Shown here: positions 53,270-61,207 of the stretch, one piece after another
Layout: the number at the start of each line of letters is the position of its first letter
Numbering within the stretch: the stretch's first letter is position 1
Assembly (NCBI RefSeq): GCF_017301635.1
Contig: NZ_CP071091.1
Span: 2,926,001 to 2,990,000, forward strand
DNA: 64,000 bases
Direction: 5' to 3'
Origin: Myxococcus landrumus
Lineage (GTDB): Bacteria; Myxococcota; Myxococcia; Myxococcales; Myxococcaceae
Program-made: the position numbers and the translations under genes
The notes under the pieces: generated by a model
Told to the model about the DNA's origin: nothing
The model's database searches: none
Seen by the model: only the letters and a program-made list of their open reading frames with translations

Positions 53270-55315
53270 ATGATCAAGGGCGACTCGCCGAACCCCGAGA
53301 CGCCTGCCGGGACGGGTGCGGATCCGCTCATCGGCCGAACCCTGAATGGCCGCTTCAGCATCCTGGAGCCCCTGGGTGTAGGTGGGATGGGCAAGGTCTA
53401 CCGCGCCCTCCAGGCCCCCCTGGAGCGAGTGGTCGCACTCAAGGTCCTCAACCCCAGCTTCCCCAGCAGCAGGGACCCCGGCTTCCAGAAGCGCTTCCTT
53501 CGAGAGGCGTCACTGACCTCGAAGCTGCGCCACCCCAACACCGTCACGGTCATCGACTACGGGCAGACGGACGACGGCATCTTCTACATCGCCATGGAGT
53601 ACCTGGAGGGCCGCACCCTGGCCCAGGTGCTCGGGCAGGTGGGGCCGCTGCAGTGGTCGCGCGCCATCGCCGTCGCCCAGCAGATCTGCCGCTCGCTGCG
53701 CGAGGCGCACAGCCTGGGCATCGTCCATCGCGACTTGAAGCCCGCCAACATCATGCTCCTCAACGAGCAGGATCAGGACCTGGTGAAGGTCCTGGACTTC
53801 GGGCTCGTGAAGTCGGTGGCGGCGCCGCAGGAGGGGCAGATCTCCCCGGAGATCACCCAGAACGGCACGTTCCTCGGCTCGCCGCAGTACATGGCGCCGG
53901 AGCAGGCGCGCAACGCGACGGACGCACGCAGCGACGTGTACTCGCTGGGCATCGTCCTCTTCCAGATGCTGATGGGTCGCCCGCCGTTCATCGCGCGGGA
54001 CCACATCGAGCTCATCTTCGCCCACTACAAAGAAGCCCCTCCCACCTTCCAGCAGCTGCGCCCGGACATCGCGGTGCCGCCGGAAATCGAGGCGGTGGTG
54101 CGGCGCTGTCTGGAGAAGGACCCCGCGCGGCGTTTCCAGACGATGGACGAGATGCTGGAAGGACTGCGCGAGGCCAGCATGGCCGCGGGCGGCAACAGCG
54201 GCATCTTCAGGCGGCCCGGTGGCGCCACGACGACGGGCCCCTACCCGTCCCCGCTGTTCTCGAGCGTGGGCACGGCGCCCACGGACTCGGGTGACACGCT
54301 CGCGGTGGACATCAGCGTGGAGGTGCCCAAGGCCGTCCAGCGCGCCCGTCAGCGCACGCTGCTGATGGGAGGCCTGGGAGGCGTGGTGGTGGCCGGCCTG
54401 GTCGCGGGCGGCGCCATCTTCTTCATGCGGGACAAGCCCGTCGCGCCGACTCCGGAGTCGAAGCCCGAGCCGGTGGCGCAGGCCCCCGTGCAGGCGCCCC
54501 CCGCGGCGGCGGCGCAAGAGGCGCCCACGCCCGCCGGAGCGCAGAAGGTGCGCTTCAAGCTGATGAGCCAGCCCAGCGGCGCGCGCGTGTTCTACCGAGG
54601 CAAGGAGCGCGGCTCGACGCCCTTCACCCTGGAGCTGCCCGCGGGACAGGACGGCTCCATCACCGTGGAGCTCACCTTCGCGCTGGAGGGCTACCAGATG
54701 GAGACCGTCGTCACGGGCGGCTCCGGTGAGGTGGTGCTGTCGCAGAAGCTCCAGAAGCGCCGGGGTGGCCGAGGCGGCGGGAACACGGAAGTGGCCTCCG
54801 CCTCCGCGCCCGACGAGGTCGAAGTGGCCGAGCCCGTGGCCACGCCGGGTGGAATGTCCGCGCCGGTGATGCTCGCGCCCACGCAGGCGCCCGTGGATGC
54901 CCTGGAGCCTCAGACGGCGGGCGGCGTGGGCGCGGCGGCGGCGGCGCAGGCCAAGGGCGCGGGTGGAAGCCTGGCGGTGCCGGTGCTGCCCTCCGCGGCG
55001 CTGGCCTCCGCGCGCGGCGACGTGCTCCCCTACAACGAAAACATGCCTCGGCCGGAGATGATCGACCAGGGCAAGGACCTCGTCTACACGCGCGAGGCGA
55101 TGGCCGCGAAGGCCGAGGGTGTGATGCTCTTCCGCTGTACCATCACGACCAAGGGCCGCGTGGAGAAGTGTCGCGTCATCAAGCCGGTGGCGCACATGGA
55201 GAAGGCCGTCCTGGAGTCCTTCCAGTCGCGCACGTACAAGCCCATCCTGTACCAGGGCCATCCGGTGAACGTGGACTACACGTTCAGCATCCGGTTGGTG
55301 GCTCCGCGCCGCTGA
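53270..55315 (+). CDS. Ser/Thr protein kinase with PEGA and TonB C-terminal domains
   Basis: A 681-residue membrane kinase. Kinase domain about 25-300: glycine loop LGVGGMGKVYRA, Lys58, HRDLKPAN (Asp155), DFGLV (Asp176). TM helix 364-386 (LLMGGLGGVVVAGLVAGGAIFF). Outside: PEGA-like domain 427-497 (SQPSGARVFYRGKERGSTPF), Pro/Ala-rich linker, and a TonB C-terminal-like domain 583-678 (VMLFRCTITTKGRVEKCRVI, FQSRTYKPILYQGHPVNVDY). ATG 53270 follows AGGGGG. Kinase call is certain; the TonB_C fusion is unusual. Confidence 0.92.
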   Translation: MIKGDSPNPETPAGTGADPLIGRTLNGRFSILEPLGVGGMGKVYRALQAPLERVVALKVLNPSFPSSRDPGFQKRFLREASLTSKLRHPNTVTVIDYGQTDDGIFYIAMEYLEGRTLAQVLGQVGPLQWSRAIAVAQQICRSLREAHSLGIVHRDLKPANIMLLNEQDQDLVKVLDFGLVKSVAAPQEGQISPEITQNGTFLGSPQYMAPEQARNATDARSDVYSLGIVLFQMLMGRPPFIARDHIELIFAHYKEAPPTFQQLRPDIAVPPEIEAVVRRCLEKDPARRFQTMDEMLEGLREASMAAGGNSGIFRRPGGATTTGPYPSPLFSSVGTAPTDSGDTLAVDISVEVPKAVQRARQRTLLMGGLGGVVVAGLVAGGAIFFMRDKPVAPTPESKPEPVAQAPVQAPPAAAAQEAPTPAGAQKVRFKLMSQPSGARVFYRGKERGSTPFTLELPAGQDGSITVELTFALEGYQMETVVTGGSGEVVLSQKLQKRRGGRGGGNTEVASASAPDEVEVAEPVATPGGMSAPVMLAPTQAPVDALEPQTAGGVGAAAAAQAKGAGGSLAVPVLPSAALASARGDVLPYNENMPRPEMIDQGKDLVYTREAMAAKAEGVMLFRCTITTKGRVEKCRVIKPVAHMEKAVLESFQSRTYKPILYQGHPVNVDYTFSIRLVAPRR

Positions 55316-55327
55316 CGGCTCGCCCCT

Positions 55328-55360
55328 TCCACCGGGCCTGGTGTCTCACGGCCCGGTGGA
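55328..55360. terminator. Bidirectional terminator hairpin
   Basis: TCCACCGGGCC (55328-55338) pairs with GGCCCGGTGGA (55350-55360), a perfect 11-bp stem over an 11-nt loop, between the convergent kinase and matrixin genes. Confidence 0.65.
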
Positions 55361-55390
55361 GGGACTGACGCCCGGCGACGACTTCACCCT

Positions 55391-56314
55391 TCAGCGTCCG
55401 CCCGACTTCCGCCTCGCGCGCAGCAGCGTGAGGACAGCCAACGCGACACCTGAGAGCGCCGTCCCCGGAGCCGAGGCACAGCCCGTGCCCCGCCCGTCCG
55501 CCAGCAAGACGATGCCCGTGTCCAGGCGCGGCACGCATTGGTTGGGCGGCTGCCACCGTGGATAGATGGAGCAGAAGCCCGCGACGGAGCCCGAGTCCAC
55601 CACCCGCTTGCGCGTCTCCCCCGGCGGCGCGGTGGGCGCCATGGTGGAGCCCGCGTTCGCCACGTGGTCCAAGCCCACGACGTGGCCAATCTCATGCGTC
55701 ATGGTGTTCTGCAGGTCCACCGCCACGCAGTCCGTGGCCGGAGGGCCCTGGCATGGAGGCCCGTCCACCGTGGTGAAGAGGTGGCCCGCGGAGCCTCCGG
55801 GCTGGGACGCGTTCATCTCGATGTCCGCGTCCAGCACCCGCCCGGAAGCGATGCTGTACGTGGACGTGGTGAGCGCCAGCGTCTCCTCGCCAATCTCCCA
55901 GCATGTGTACTTGTTGCCGCAGCTCTCGTCACCCCAGCACGCATCCTCCCGAGGCGCGACGTCCTCACACGACGTCTCGCGGAACGTGATGATGTTGTAG
56001 TTGGAGCGCGGGTTCTTCTCGTCGTAGCCGACGGCGATGGGGCCTCGCCAGTCCGAGCCCCGCCGGAACTGATAGTCGCTGCACGACTCCGACACGCGCC
56101 GCCAGGAGTCGAACGACGCCTCGATGGCGGCCACTTCCGTGTCGCCGGGGGTCCGGGCGCTGCCCGCCGGGTCCAGGTGGTAGACATACTCGCGCACCGG
56201 CCACAGCAGACACAGCGGCCTGCCCCGGACGAGCGTGCGCTGGAACGGGAGGGTGTCCTGCGCCACCGAGGGCGTCGCGAGGAGCAGGAGCCCCCACAGC
56301 AGCGGCCTCTTCAT
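55391..56314 (-). CDS. Matrixin-like zinc metalloprotease with MYXO-CTERM-like tail
   Basis: A 307-residue secreted protease starting MKRPLLWGLLLLATPSVAQ (signal peptide). The metzincin motif HEIGHVVGLDH is at residues 207-217 with a downstream Met in GSTMAPTAPPG (Met-turn). The C-terminus ends GCASAPG, a hydrophobic helix and RARRKSGGR, the MYXO-CTERM plan recognised by myxosortase for surface anchoring. Many Cys suggest disulfides. It overlaps the sister protease by 4 nt (ATGA) and is a likely duplicate of it. Confidence 0.87.
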   Translation of the reverse strand: MKRPLLWGLLLLATPSVAQDTLPFQRTLVRGRPLCLLWPVREYVYHLDPAGSARTPGDTEVAAIEASFDSWRRVSESCSDYQFRRGSDWRGPIAVGYDEKNPRSNYNIITFRETSCEDVAPREDACWGDESCGNKYTCWEIGEETLALTTSTYSIASGRVLDADIEMNASQPGGSAGHLFTTVDGPPCQGPPATDCVAVDLQNTMTHEIGHVVGLDHVANAGSTMAPTAPPGETRKRVVDSGSVAGFCSIYPRWQPPNQCVPRLDTGIVLLADGRGTGCASAPGTALSGVALAVLTLLRARRKSGGR

Positions 56315-57195
56315 GAGCGGCCCCCGCGCTCGCGGCGACGAAGCCCCCACAGGGCCCACGCCAGCAGCGCGGCGCCCATGGACGTCGCGCCCGTCGACGA
56401 GCAGCCGCCATCCTTCGCCCCCAGCTTGTCCTCCACCGTGGGGTGCAGACAGGCCTGGCTGGCGCGGCCCTTGGGATAGACGTCGCACACGAACGAGCTC
56501 GAGCCCGTGTCGATGGTGCGCTTGGACACCTCGCCTGGACTGGCGCTGGGGTTCATCGTGGAGCCGTTCGCGCGCGTGTGGTCCAGGCCGATGAAGTGGC
56601 CAATCTCATGCGTGGCGGTATTCTGCACGTCGGCGGGCACACAGTTCGTCGGAGCAGGCGGTTCACACTTCGCCCCGATCACCGTCGTGAAGGTGTACTT
56701 CTCCGCGTTGAAGGAGATATCCGAGTCGAGGATGACGCCGGAGCGCTTGTCGTAGGTCGTGAGGGTGATGGCGAGCGTGTTGTCGTCGTCATCCCAGCAG
56801 TCGTACTGGCTGGCGCACGTCTCTGCCTTCCAGCACGCGTCCTTCTCCGCCACCACGGTGCTGCAGTTGATCGTGCGGAAGAGCACCACGTTGTTGTTCT
56901 GCTCGTTGCGCCGGTAGCCCACGCGCCGCTCGTTGATGACGGGGCCCTCGCGCAGCGACAGGTTTCCGCACCGCGCGAAGATGTCCTCCCAGCTCTTGAA
57001 GGCGACCCGAACGGCCTCGAACTCCGTGTCCCCCGCCGTGCCAGGGTTGCCCTGCGTGGCCTGGCTCCAGGTGACCTGGGGCACAGTCCAATAGAGGCAC
57101 TGGGTGGAATCATCCCCTGGATTCACCCGGCTGCGGACATAGGGGGCGAACTGTCCCAGCGCCAGGGCCGCCAGCAACGCTGCCGCGGCACTCAC
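56311..57195 (-). CDS. Matrixin-like zinc metalloprotease with MYXO-CTERM tail
   Basis: A 294-residue paralogue of the next gene. Zinc motif HEIGHFIGLDH at residues 196-206 and Met-turn GSTMNPSASPG. The C-terminal tripartite signal is canonical: GGCSSTG, hydrophobic GAALLAWALWGL and RRRERGGRS. The N-terminal hydrophobic stretch (MSAAAALLAALALGQF) is a short signal peptide. Starts GTG overlapping the upstream gene's stop (GTGA) and is coupled to the downstream protease (ATGA). Confidence 0.88.
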   Translation of the reverse strand: MSAAAALLAALALGQFAPYVRSRVNPGDDSTQCLYWTVPQVTWSQATQGNPGTAGDTEFEAVRVAFKSWEDIFARCGNLSLREGPVINERRVGYRRNEQNNNVVLFRTINCSTVVAEKDACWKAETCASQYDCWDDDDNTLAITLTTYDKRSGVILDSDISFNAEKYTFTTVIGAKCEPPAPTNCVPADVQNTATHEIGHFIGLDHTRANGSTMNPSASPGEVSKRTIDTGSSSFVCDVYPKGRASQACLHPTVEDKLGAKDGGCSSTGATSMGAALLAWALWGLRRRERGGRS

Positions 57196-57755
57196 GGCGC
57201 GGACTCCTTCAGCGCGGCGCGAATGGCCGCCTTCAGGTCCTCGAGCGTCCTCGGCTTCTCCACCGAGGCGGTCGGCTGACGCGTGACGGGGTCCAGCAGC
57301 AGCGCCTCCGTGGGCTCGGGAACCGCCATGGCGGGCTTGCCGACCTCCCCGCGCCGCACCTGGTACTTGCCCTGCGCCTCACCCGACAGGCGGAACGCCT
57401 TCGCGCCGCGCTTGCGCAGGAAGATGACCACTTCCTCACCCGTCTTGAATGAGGCAAGTCCGTGCACCACTTGTCCGATATCGCCCACCTCGCCACCGGG
57501 TTGCGTGACGAGCACCGTGCCCCCGGGCTGTCCCTTGAGGGGCTCGACGACCTCGACCTCGACGTCCGTGACGATTCGCTGACCGTCTCCCGCCCAGCGA
57601 CTCTCCACGCGACGAACGACGCCGTGGACCACCGCGTCCGACTCAAGAGAGAGCTGCGACAAGTCCATCCGCAACTGCGTGGTGGCGGCCGCGGGCACCG
57701 CGGCCAGGAGGACCACCGTCACCATCCCCATGCGAAATAGCTGACGAATCGACAT
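57192..57755 (-). CDS. Hypothetical exported protein leading the matrixin operon
   Basis: A 187-residue protein with a signal peptide (MGMVTVVLLAAVPAAATTQ). The mature part has LSLESDAVVHGVVRRVESRW and TDVEVEVVEPLKGQPGGTVLVTQPGGEVGDIG, a beta-rich fold of unknown type, then a polar tail. It is the first gene of a three-gene minus-strand operon with two metalloproteases, translationally coupled to both in series. It may be an inhibitor, chaperone or co-secreted partner (inference). Not recognised. Confidence 0.7.
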   Translation of the reverse strand: MSIRQLFRMGMVTVVLLAAVPAAATTQLRMDLSQLSLESDAVVHGVVRRVESRWAGDGQRIVTDVEVEVVEPLKGQPGGTVLVTQPGGEVGDIGQVVHGLASFKTGEEVVIFLRKRGAKAFRLSGEAQGKYQVRRGEVGKPAMAVPEPTEALLLDPVTRQPTASVEKPRTLEDLKAAIRAALKESAP

Positions 57756-57807
57756 GCACGTTCTCTCCCCGTTGCGAGCACCATACCCCAGAGCATGGCC
57801 ATCCGCG

Positions 57808-57837
57808 TTGACCCCCTGACCACCACCCTGCTAATCC
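57808..57837 (+). promoter_or_regulatory. Candidate sigma70 promoter of gltX
   Basis: TTGACC (57808-57813) and TAATCC (57832-57837) are 18 bp apart. A transcript would start near 57844, only about 4 nt before the gltX ATG at 57848, and no Shine-Dalgarno sequence precedes that ATG, so a leaderless mRNA is possible. Confidence 0.35.
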
Positions 57838-57847
57838 GCGCGCCGGT

Positions 57848-59287
57848 ATGCCCTCTGCTCCTCGCGTCCGCTTTGCTCCGTCCCCTACCGGATACCTCCA
57901 CATTGGTGGTGCCCGGACGGCGCTGATGAACTACCTGCAGGCTCGTCGCCATGGCGGCACCTTCATTCTTCGCATGGAGGACACGGACCGGGTCCGCTCC
58001 ACCGCGGAGTCGGTGCAAGCCATCCTCGATGGACTGGTGTGGCTTGGCATCGACTGGGATGAAGGACCCGGCAAGGAGGGCCCGCACGCGCCCTACTTCC
58101 AGACCCAGCGGTTGGACACCTACCGCGAGCACTCCCAGCGCCTCATCGCCGAGGGCAAGGCCTACCGCTGCTACTGCACCCGGCAGGACCTGGATGCGCA
58201 GCGCGAGGCGGCCGAGAAGTCCGGCGGCTTCTACAAGTACCCGGGCACCTGCCGGGAACTGAAGGCCCCGCCCGTAGGCCGCCGCGAGGAGGAGGCCGTC
58301 ATCCGCTTCAAGATGCCCTCCACCGAAGGCACCGTGTCGTTCACCGACAAGGCGCTGGGCACCATCGCCAAGCCCTACTCGGACCTGGATGACTGGGTGA
58401 TGCTGCGCGCGGACGGCATCCCCCTCTACAACTTCGGCTGCGTCATCGACGACCACCTGATGGACATCACCCTGGTGGCGCGCGGCCAGGAGCACGTCAA
58501 CTCCACCTTCCCGCAGCTCATGCTCTACCAGGCGCTGGGCTGGCAGCCGCCGGAGTTCGCGCACCTGCCGCTCATCCTGGGGCCGGACCGCGAGAAGCTC
58601 TCCAAGCGCAAGCACCCGGAAGCGGACGTGATGCTGCACAAGCGCACCGGCATCATGCCGGAGGCGCTCAACAACTTCGTCATCCGCCTGGGCTGGAGCC
58701 ACGGCAATGACGAGGTCATCACCCGCGAGCAGATGCTCGAGTGGTTCGACTTCTCCGACGTCGGCACCACGTCCGGCGTGTGGAACCCGGAGAAGCTTCT
58801 CTGGCTCAACCAGCAGTGGATGAAGCTGCTGCCAGAGGCCACCGTCGCGGAGCGGCTGGTGCCCTTCCTCGAGGCCAAGGGCTTCCAGGTGAAGGGCGAC
58901 TCGCGGCTGGTGCCCCTGGTGCATGCGCTGAAGGAGCGCGCCCGCACGCTGGAGGAGATGGCCACCACCGCCTCGCTCTACTTCCGGTCCGGCGTGACGC
59001 TGGACGAGAAGGCCGCGGCCAAGCACCTCACGGGTGACTCGCTGGTGCTCCTGGGCAAGGTGCGCGAGGGCATCGCCGCGCTTCCGGAGTGGACGGTGGA
59101 GGCGCTCGACGGCGTGGTGAAGGCCGTCAGTGAGTCCTCCAGCGTCGGCATGGGCAAGGTCGCGCAGCCCGTGCGGGTCGCCATCACTGGCAACACCACC
59201 AGCCCCGGCATCGGCGAGACGCTGCTCCTGGCGGGCCGCGACGAAGCCCTGCGTCGCATCGACGCCGCACTCACCCGCGGCGCGTGA
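57848..59287 (+). CDS. gltX: Glutamyl-tRNA synthetase
   Basis: A 479-residue class I aminoacyl-tRNA synthetase attaching Glu to tRNA-Glu. FAPSPTGYLHIGGARTALMN holds the HIGH-type motif, FILRMEDTDRVR the Glu-binding Arg/Asp, and KLSKRKHPEADV the KMSKS-type motif (about residue 255). The C-terminal anticodon-binding domain is complete. It is followed by a hairpin, a small secreted protein gene and tRNA-Gln/tRNA-Glu. It may be non-discriminating (Gln via amidation), which cannot be told here. Confidence 0.96.
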   Translation: MPSAPRVRFAPSPTGYLHIGGARTALMNYLQARRHGGTFILRMEDTDRVRSTAESVQAILDGLVWLGIDWDEGPGKEGPHAPYFQTQRLDTYREHSQRLIAEGKAYRCYCTRQDLDAQREAAEKSGGFYKYPGTCRELKAPPVGRREEEAVIRFKMPSTEGTVSFTDKALGTIAKPYSDLDDWVMLRADGIPLYNFGCVIDDHLMDITLVARGQEHVNSTFPQLMLYQALGWQPPEFAHLPLILGPDREKLSKRKHPEADVMLHKRTGIMPEALNNFVIRLGWSHGNDEVITREQMLEWFDFSDVGTTSGVWNPEKLLWLNQQWMKLLPEATVAERLVPFLEAKGFQVKGDSRLVPLVHALKERARTLEEMATTASLYFRSGVTLDEKAAAKHLTGDSLVLLGKVREGIAALPEWTVEALDGVVKAVSESSSVGMGKVAQPVRVAITGNTTSPGIGETLLLAGRDEALRRIDAALTRGA

Positions 59288-59297
59288 CGTCCTCTTC

Positions 59298-59327
59298 GCC
59301 GAAGCGGTGGACGACCGCCGCTTCGGC
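59298..59327 (+). terminator. Terminator-like hairpin after gltX
   Basis: GCCGAAGCGG (59298-59307) pairs with CCGCTTCGGC (59318-59327), a perfect 10-bp stem over a 10-nt loop, 10 nt past the gltX stop and 18 nt before the next ATG. No T tract, so readthrough is possible. Confidence 0.5.
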
Positions 59328-59344
59328 ACCTATCTTCGCAACCC

Positions 59345-59752
59345 ATGACGCGTGCGCTTGACACCATGAGACAGCATTTCTATAAGGCGCGCCCACTCGG
59401 GGCGGTGATGTGCGCGCTCTGGGTGGCGACGGCGGGTGCCGAGGTGGTCAGCGGCGCGCAGCTCCCGGATGGCTCCCAGAAGGTGGGAGAGAATCGGTAC
59501 CGGGCGCCGAGAGACTTCGAGGCGACGTTGGATTACTACCGCTCGGTCTATTCGACGAGCAGTTATCCTCGAAGGCAGATCGTCAACCAGCCAGGCGTCA
59601 AGGCGGTTCACATCAGCAACCCCTCGGGGAAGAACTTCGCGGGGCTGAATATTTACGAGGCGAACGAGGAAGTTCGCATCTACATCGTCCCGACCCAGCA
59701 AGCGGTCAAGCCGATGAAGAAGCCGGAAGCAAAGCCGGCGAAGAAGAAGTAG
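59345..59752 (+). CDS. Small exported hypothetical protein with Lys-rich tail
   Basis: A 135-residue protein with a signal peptide (about residues 16-33; GAVMCALWVATAGAEV). The mature core (RAPRDFEATLDYYRSVYSTS, RQIVNQPGVKAVHISNPSGKNF) looks like a compact alpha/beta domain, and the tail is Lys/Pro/Ala repeats (MKKPEAKPAKKK). It stands between gltX and the tRNAs. Not recognised; a periplasmic nucleic-acid or wall-binding role is only a guess from the basic tail. Confidence 0.65.
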   Translation: MTRALDTMRQHFYKARPLGAVMCALWVATAGAEVVSGAQLPDGSQKVGENRYRAPRDFEATLDYYRSVYSTSSYPRRQIVNQPGVKAVHISNPSGKNFAGLNIYEANEEVRIYIVPTQQAVKPMKKPEAKPAKKK

Positions 59753-59768
59753 ACGCCCACCGAAGTTG

Positions 59769-59797
59769 TTGCAGTCGCTGGGCGGTGTTGGTAGTAG
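59769..59797 (+). promoter_or_regulatory. Candidate promoter of the tRNA-Gln/tRNA-Glu unit
   Basis: TTGCAG (59769-59774) and TAGTAG (59792-59797) are separated by 17 bp, placing a start near 59804, about 10 nt before the tRNA-Gln 5' end. The -10 matches 3 of 6 consensus positions. Confidence 0.35.
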
Positions 59798-59813
59798 AGG
59801 CAGCCGCAGTGAT

Positions 59814-59884
59814 TGGGGAATCGTCTAACGGCAGGACAGCAGACTCTGACTCTGCTTATCTAGGTTCGAATCCTAGTTCCCCAG
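59814..59884 (+). tRNA. tRNA-Gln (anticodon CUG)
   Basis: A complete cloverleaf can be drawn: acceptor TGGGGAA with TTCCCCA, anticodon stem GCAGA/TCTGC with loop CTCTGAC (anticodon CTG), T arm CTAGG-TTCGAAT-CCTAG. The discriminator base is G and CCA is not encoded. It reads the CAG codon. It precedes tRNA-Glu by 113 nt, presumably on one transcript. Confidence 0.95.
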
Positions 59885-59997
59885 CTCGCAGCACCGCAGT
59901 CCGCAGAAAAAAAGAAGCTCGAAATCAGATGGTTGACGAGAGCGGAAACAAGATGTAGGAAGCAGCAGCAGAAACACGGTGGTTGCAGCGAAATGTC

Positions 59998-60069
59998 GGC
60001 CCTGTCGTCTAGCGGTTAGGACGGTGCCCTCTCACGGCACAAACTCGGGTTCGAATCCCGGCAGGGTCA
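59998..60069 (+). tRNA. tRNA-Glu (anticodon CUC)
   Basis: Acceptor GGCCCTG pairs with CAGGGTC (one G-U pair), anticodon stem GTGCC/GGCAC with loop CTCTCAC (anticodon CTC), T arm CGGG-TTCGAAT-CCCG. Discriminator A; CCA not encoded. It reads GAG. It is a substrate of the GltX encoded just upstream. A strong terminator follows 5 nt later. Confidence 0.95.
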
Positions 60070-60074
60070 CTCAG

Positions 60075-60113
60075 ACGCCCGCCTTCTGAAAAGAAGGCGG
60101 GCGTTTTCTTTTT
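60075..60113 (+). terminator. Strong rho-independent terminator after tRNA-Glu
   Basis: ACGCCCGCCTTCT (60075-60087) pairs perfectly with AGAAGGCGGGCGT (60092-60104) over the GAAA loop, followed by TTTCTTTTT. The best intrinsic terminator in the window. Confidence 0.92.
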
Positions 60114-60186
60114 CAAAGACAGGCTTCGGCCATGAGCACGGCCCGAGCCATGTATCGCCCGAGCCCCTGCTGGTTGTGTTCGCCCT

Positions 60187-61176
60187 TCAGGCCGAGCGCG
60201 CGCGGATGCTCTGGCGGAACGCGGTGAGCGCGGCGGCGAGCCGGTCCAACGCTCGCTGGACTCCTCGGCGCAGCAACAGCATCCGCACCTTCTCCGGCAG
60301 CACCGTCGCGCCCTGGGAGGAGCCGAAGCCCACCAGGTCCATGCGCAAGGTGATGGCCTCCAGCAAGTCGCCCAGGTCCGCCTGGGGACTGGCCAGCAGC
60401 AACACATCCGGAGGCCGGCGCTGAAGGCGCTCCGCCAGCGTGCGCCACTGCGGGTCGCCCGTCTCCACGACGACGACGTCCACGCTCTCCAGCTCCGCCG
60501 AATACGGGGCCAGCTCCAGCACCTCGAACCCCGCCTCCGTCAGCGCGGAGAGCGCGTCGGCACTGCCCACCACCGCCACCTTCCCCTGCTGCACCGCACG
60601 CGAAGACTCTTCGTAGGCCCGGAGTTCCACTTCGAGTGCTTCATGGGCGGGCTCTGGCGCATCCTGCCCCGCGGACAGGAGCGCGGCGGCCTCGCGAGCC
60701 ACTTCTCTTGCCTGCTCACGCACACGTGTGCCGGACGTGCGTCGCTCCAGCGCCGCCCGCACCTTGGCGCGCAGCACCCGCAAGTCGTCGAACGGCTTGA
60801 GGATGTAGTCGCTCGCACCCGCGGCGAAGGCGGCGATGACGGACTCGCTGCTCGCGTAGGCCGTAATCATCAGCGCTTCGAGTGAAGGTTGCAGCCCGCG
60901 CGCCTGCGCGACGAGCTCCACCCCTCCCATTCCCGGGAGGTTCTTGTCCGTCACCAGCACGTCGATGCGTTGCTCGCGCAAGAGGGGCAGCGCTTCCTCC
61001 GCGCTCGCCGCCACCAGCACCACGAGGTCTGACTCGCGCTCCAGCAGCCGCGCGCAGATGTCCAGAACGACGGGCTCGTCGTCCACCACCAGCACCGTCG
61101 AGGCGAGCGTCCCCCCCTCCTCACCGCCGCTCTCACCGGTCTCGAACGGGAGATCCATGGCTTTGGAGATTCGCAC
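60187..61176 (-). CDS. Response regulator with uncharacterised C-terminal domain
   Basis: A 329-residue protein from GTG 61176 (ATG at 61158 also in frame). The receiver (about 25-145) has VLVVDDEPVVLD, phospho-Asp77 in VTDKNLPGMGG, Thr/Ala in MITAYASSES and Lys in YILKPFDDLR. The C-terminal half is a helical linker then an alpha/beta part (VAVVGSADALSALTEAGFEVLEL) resembling a degenerate receiver without phospho-Asp. Transcribed alone, divergent from a small membrane-protein gene. Output unknown. Confidence 0.85.
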   Translation of the reverse strand: MRISKAMDLPFETGESGGEEGGTLASTVLVVDDEPVVLDICARLLERESDLVVLVAASAEEALPLLREQRIDVLVTDKNLPGMGGVELVAQARGLQPSLEALMITAYASSESVIAAFAAGASDYILKPFDDLRVLRAKVRAALERRTSGTRVREQAREVAREAAALLSAGQDAPEPAHEALEVELRAYEESSRAVQQGKVAVVGSADALSALTEAGFEVLELAPYSAELESVDVVVVETGDPQWRTLAERLQRRPPDVLLLASPQADLGDLLEAITLRMDLVGFGSSQGATVLPEKVRMLLLRRGVQRALDRLAAALTAFRQSIRARSA

Positions 61177-61207
61177 AGCTTCGCGCGGACTTCGAGGCTC
61201 GCATGCG

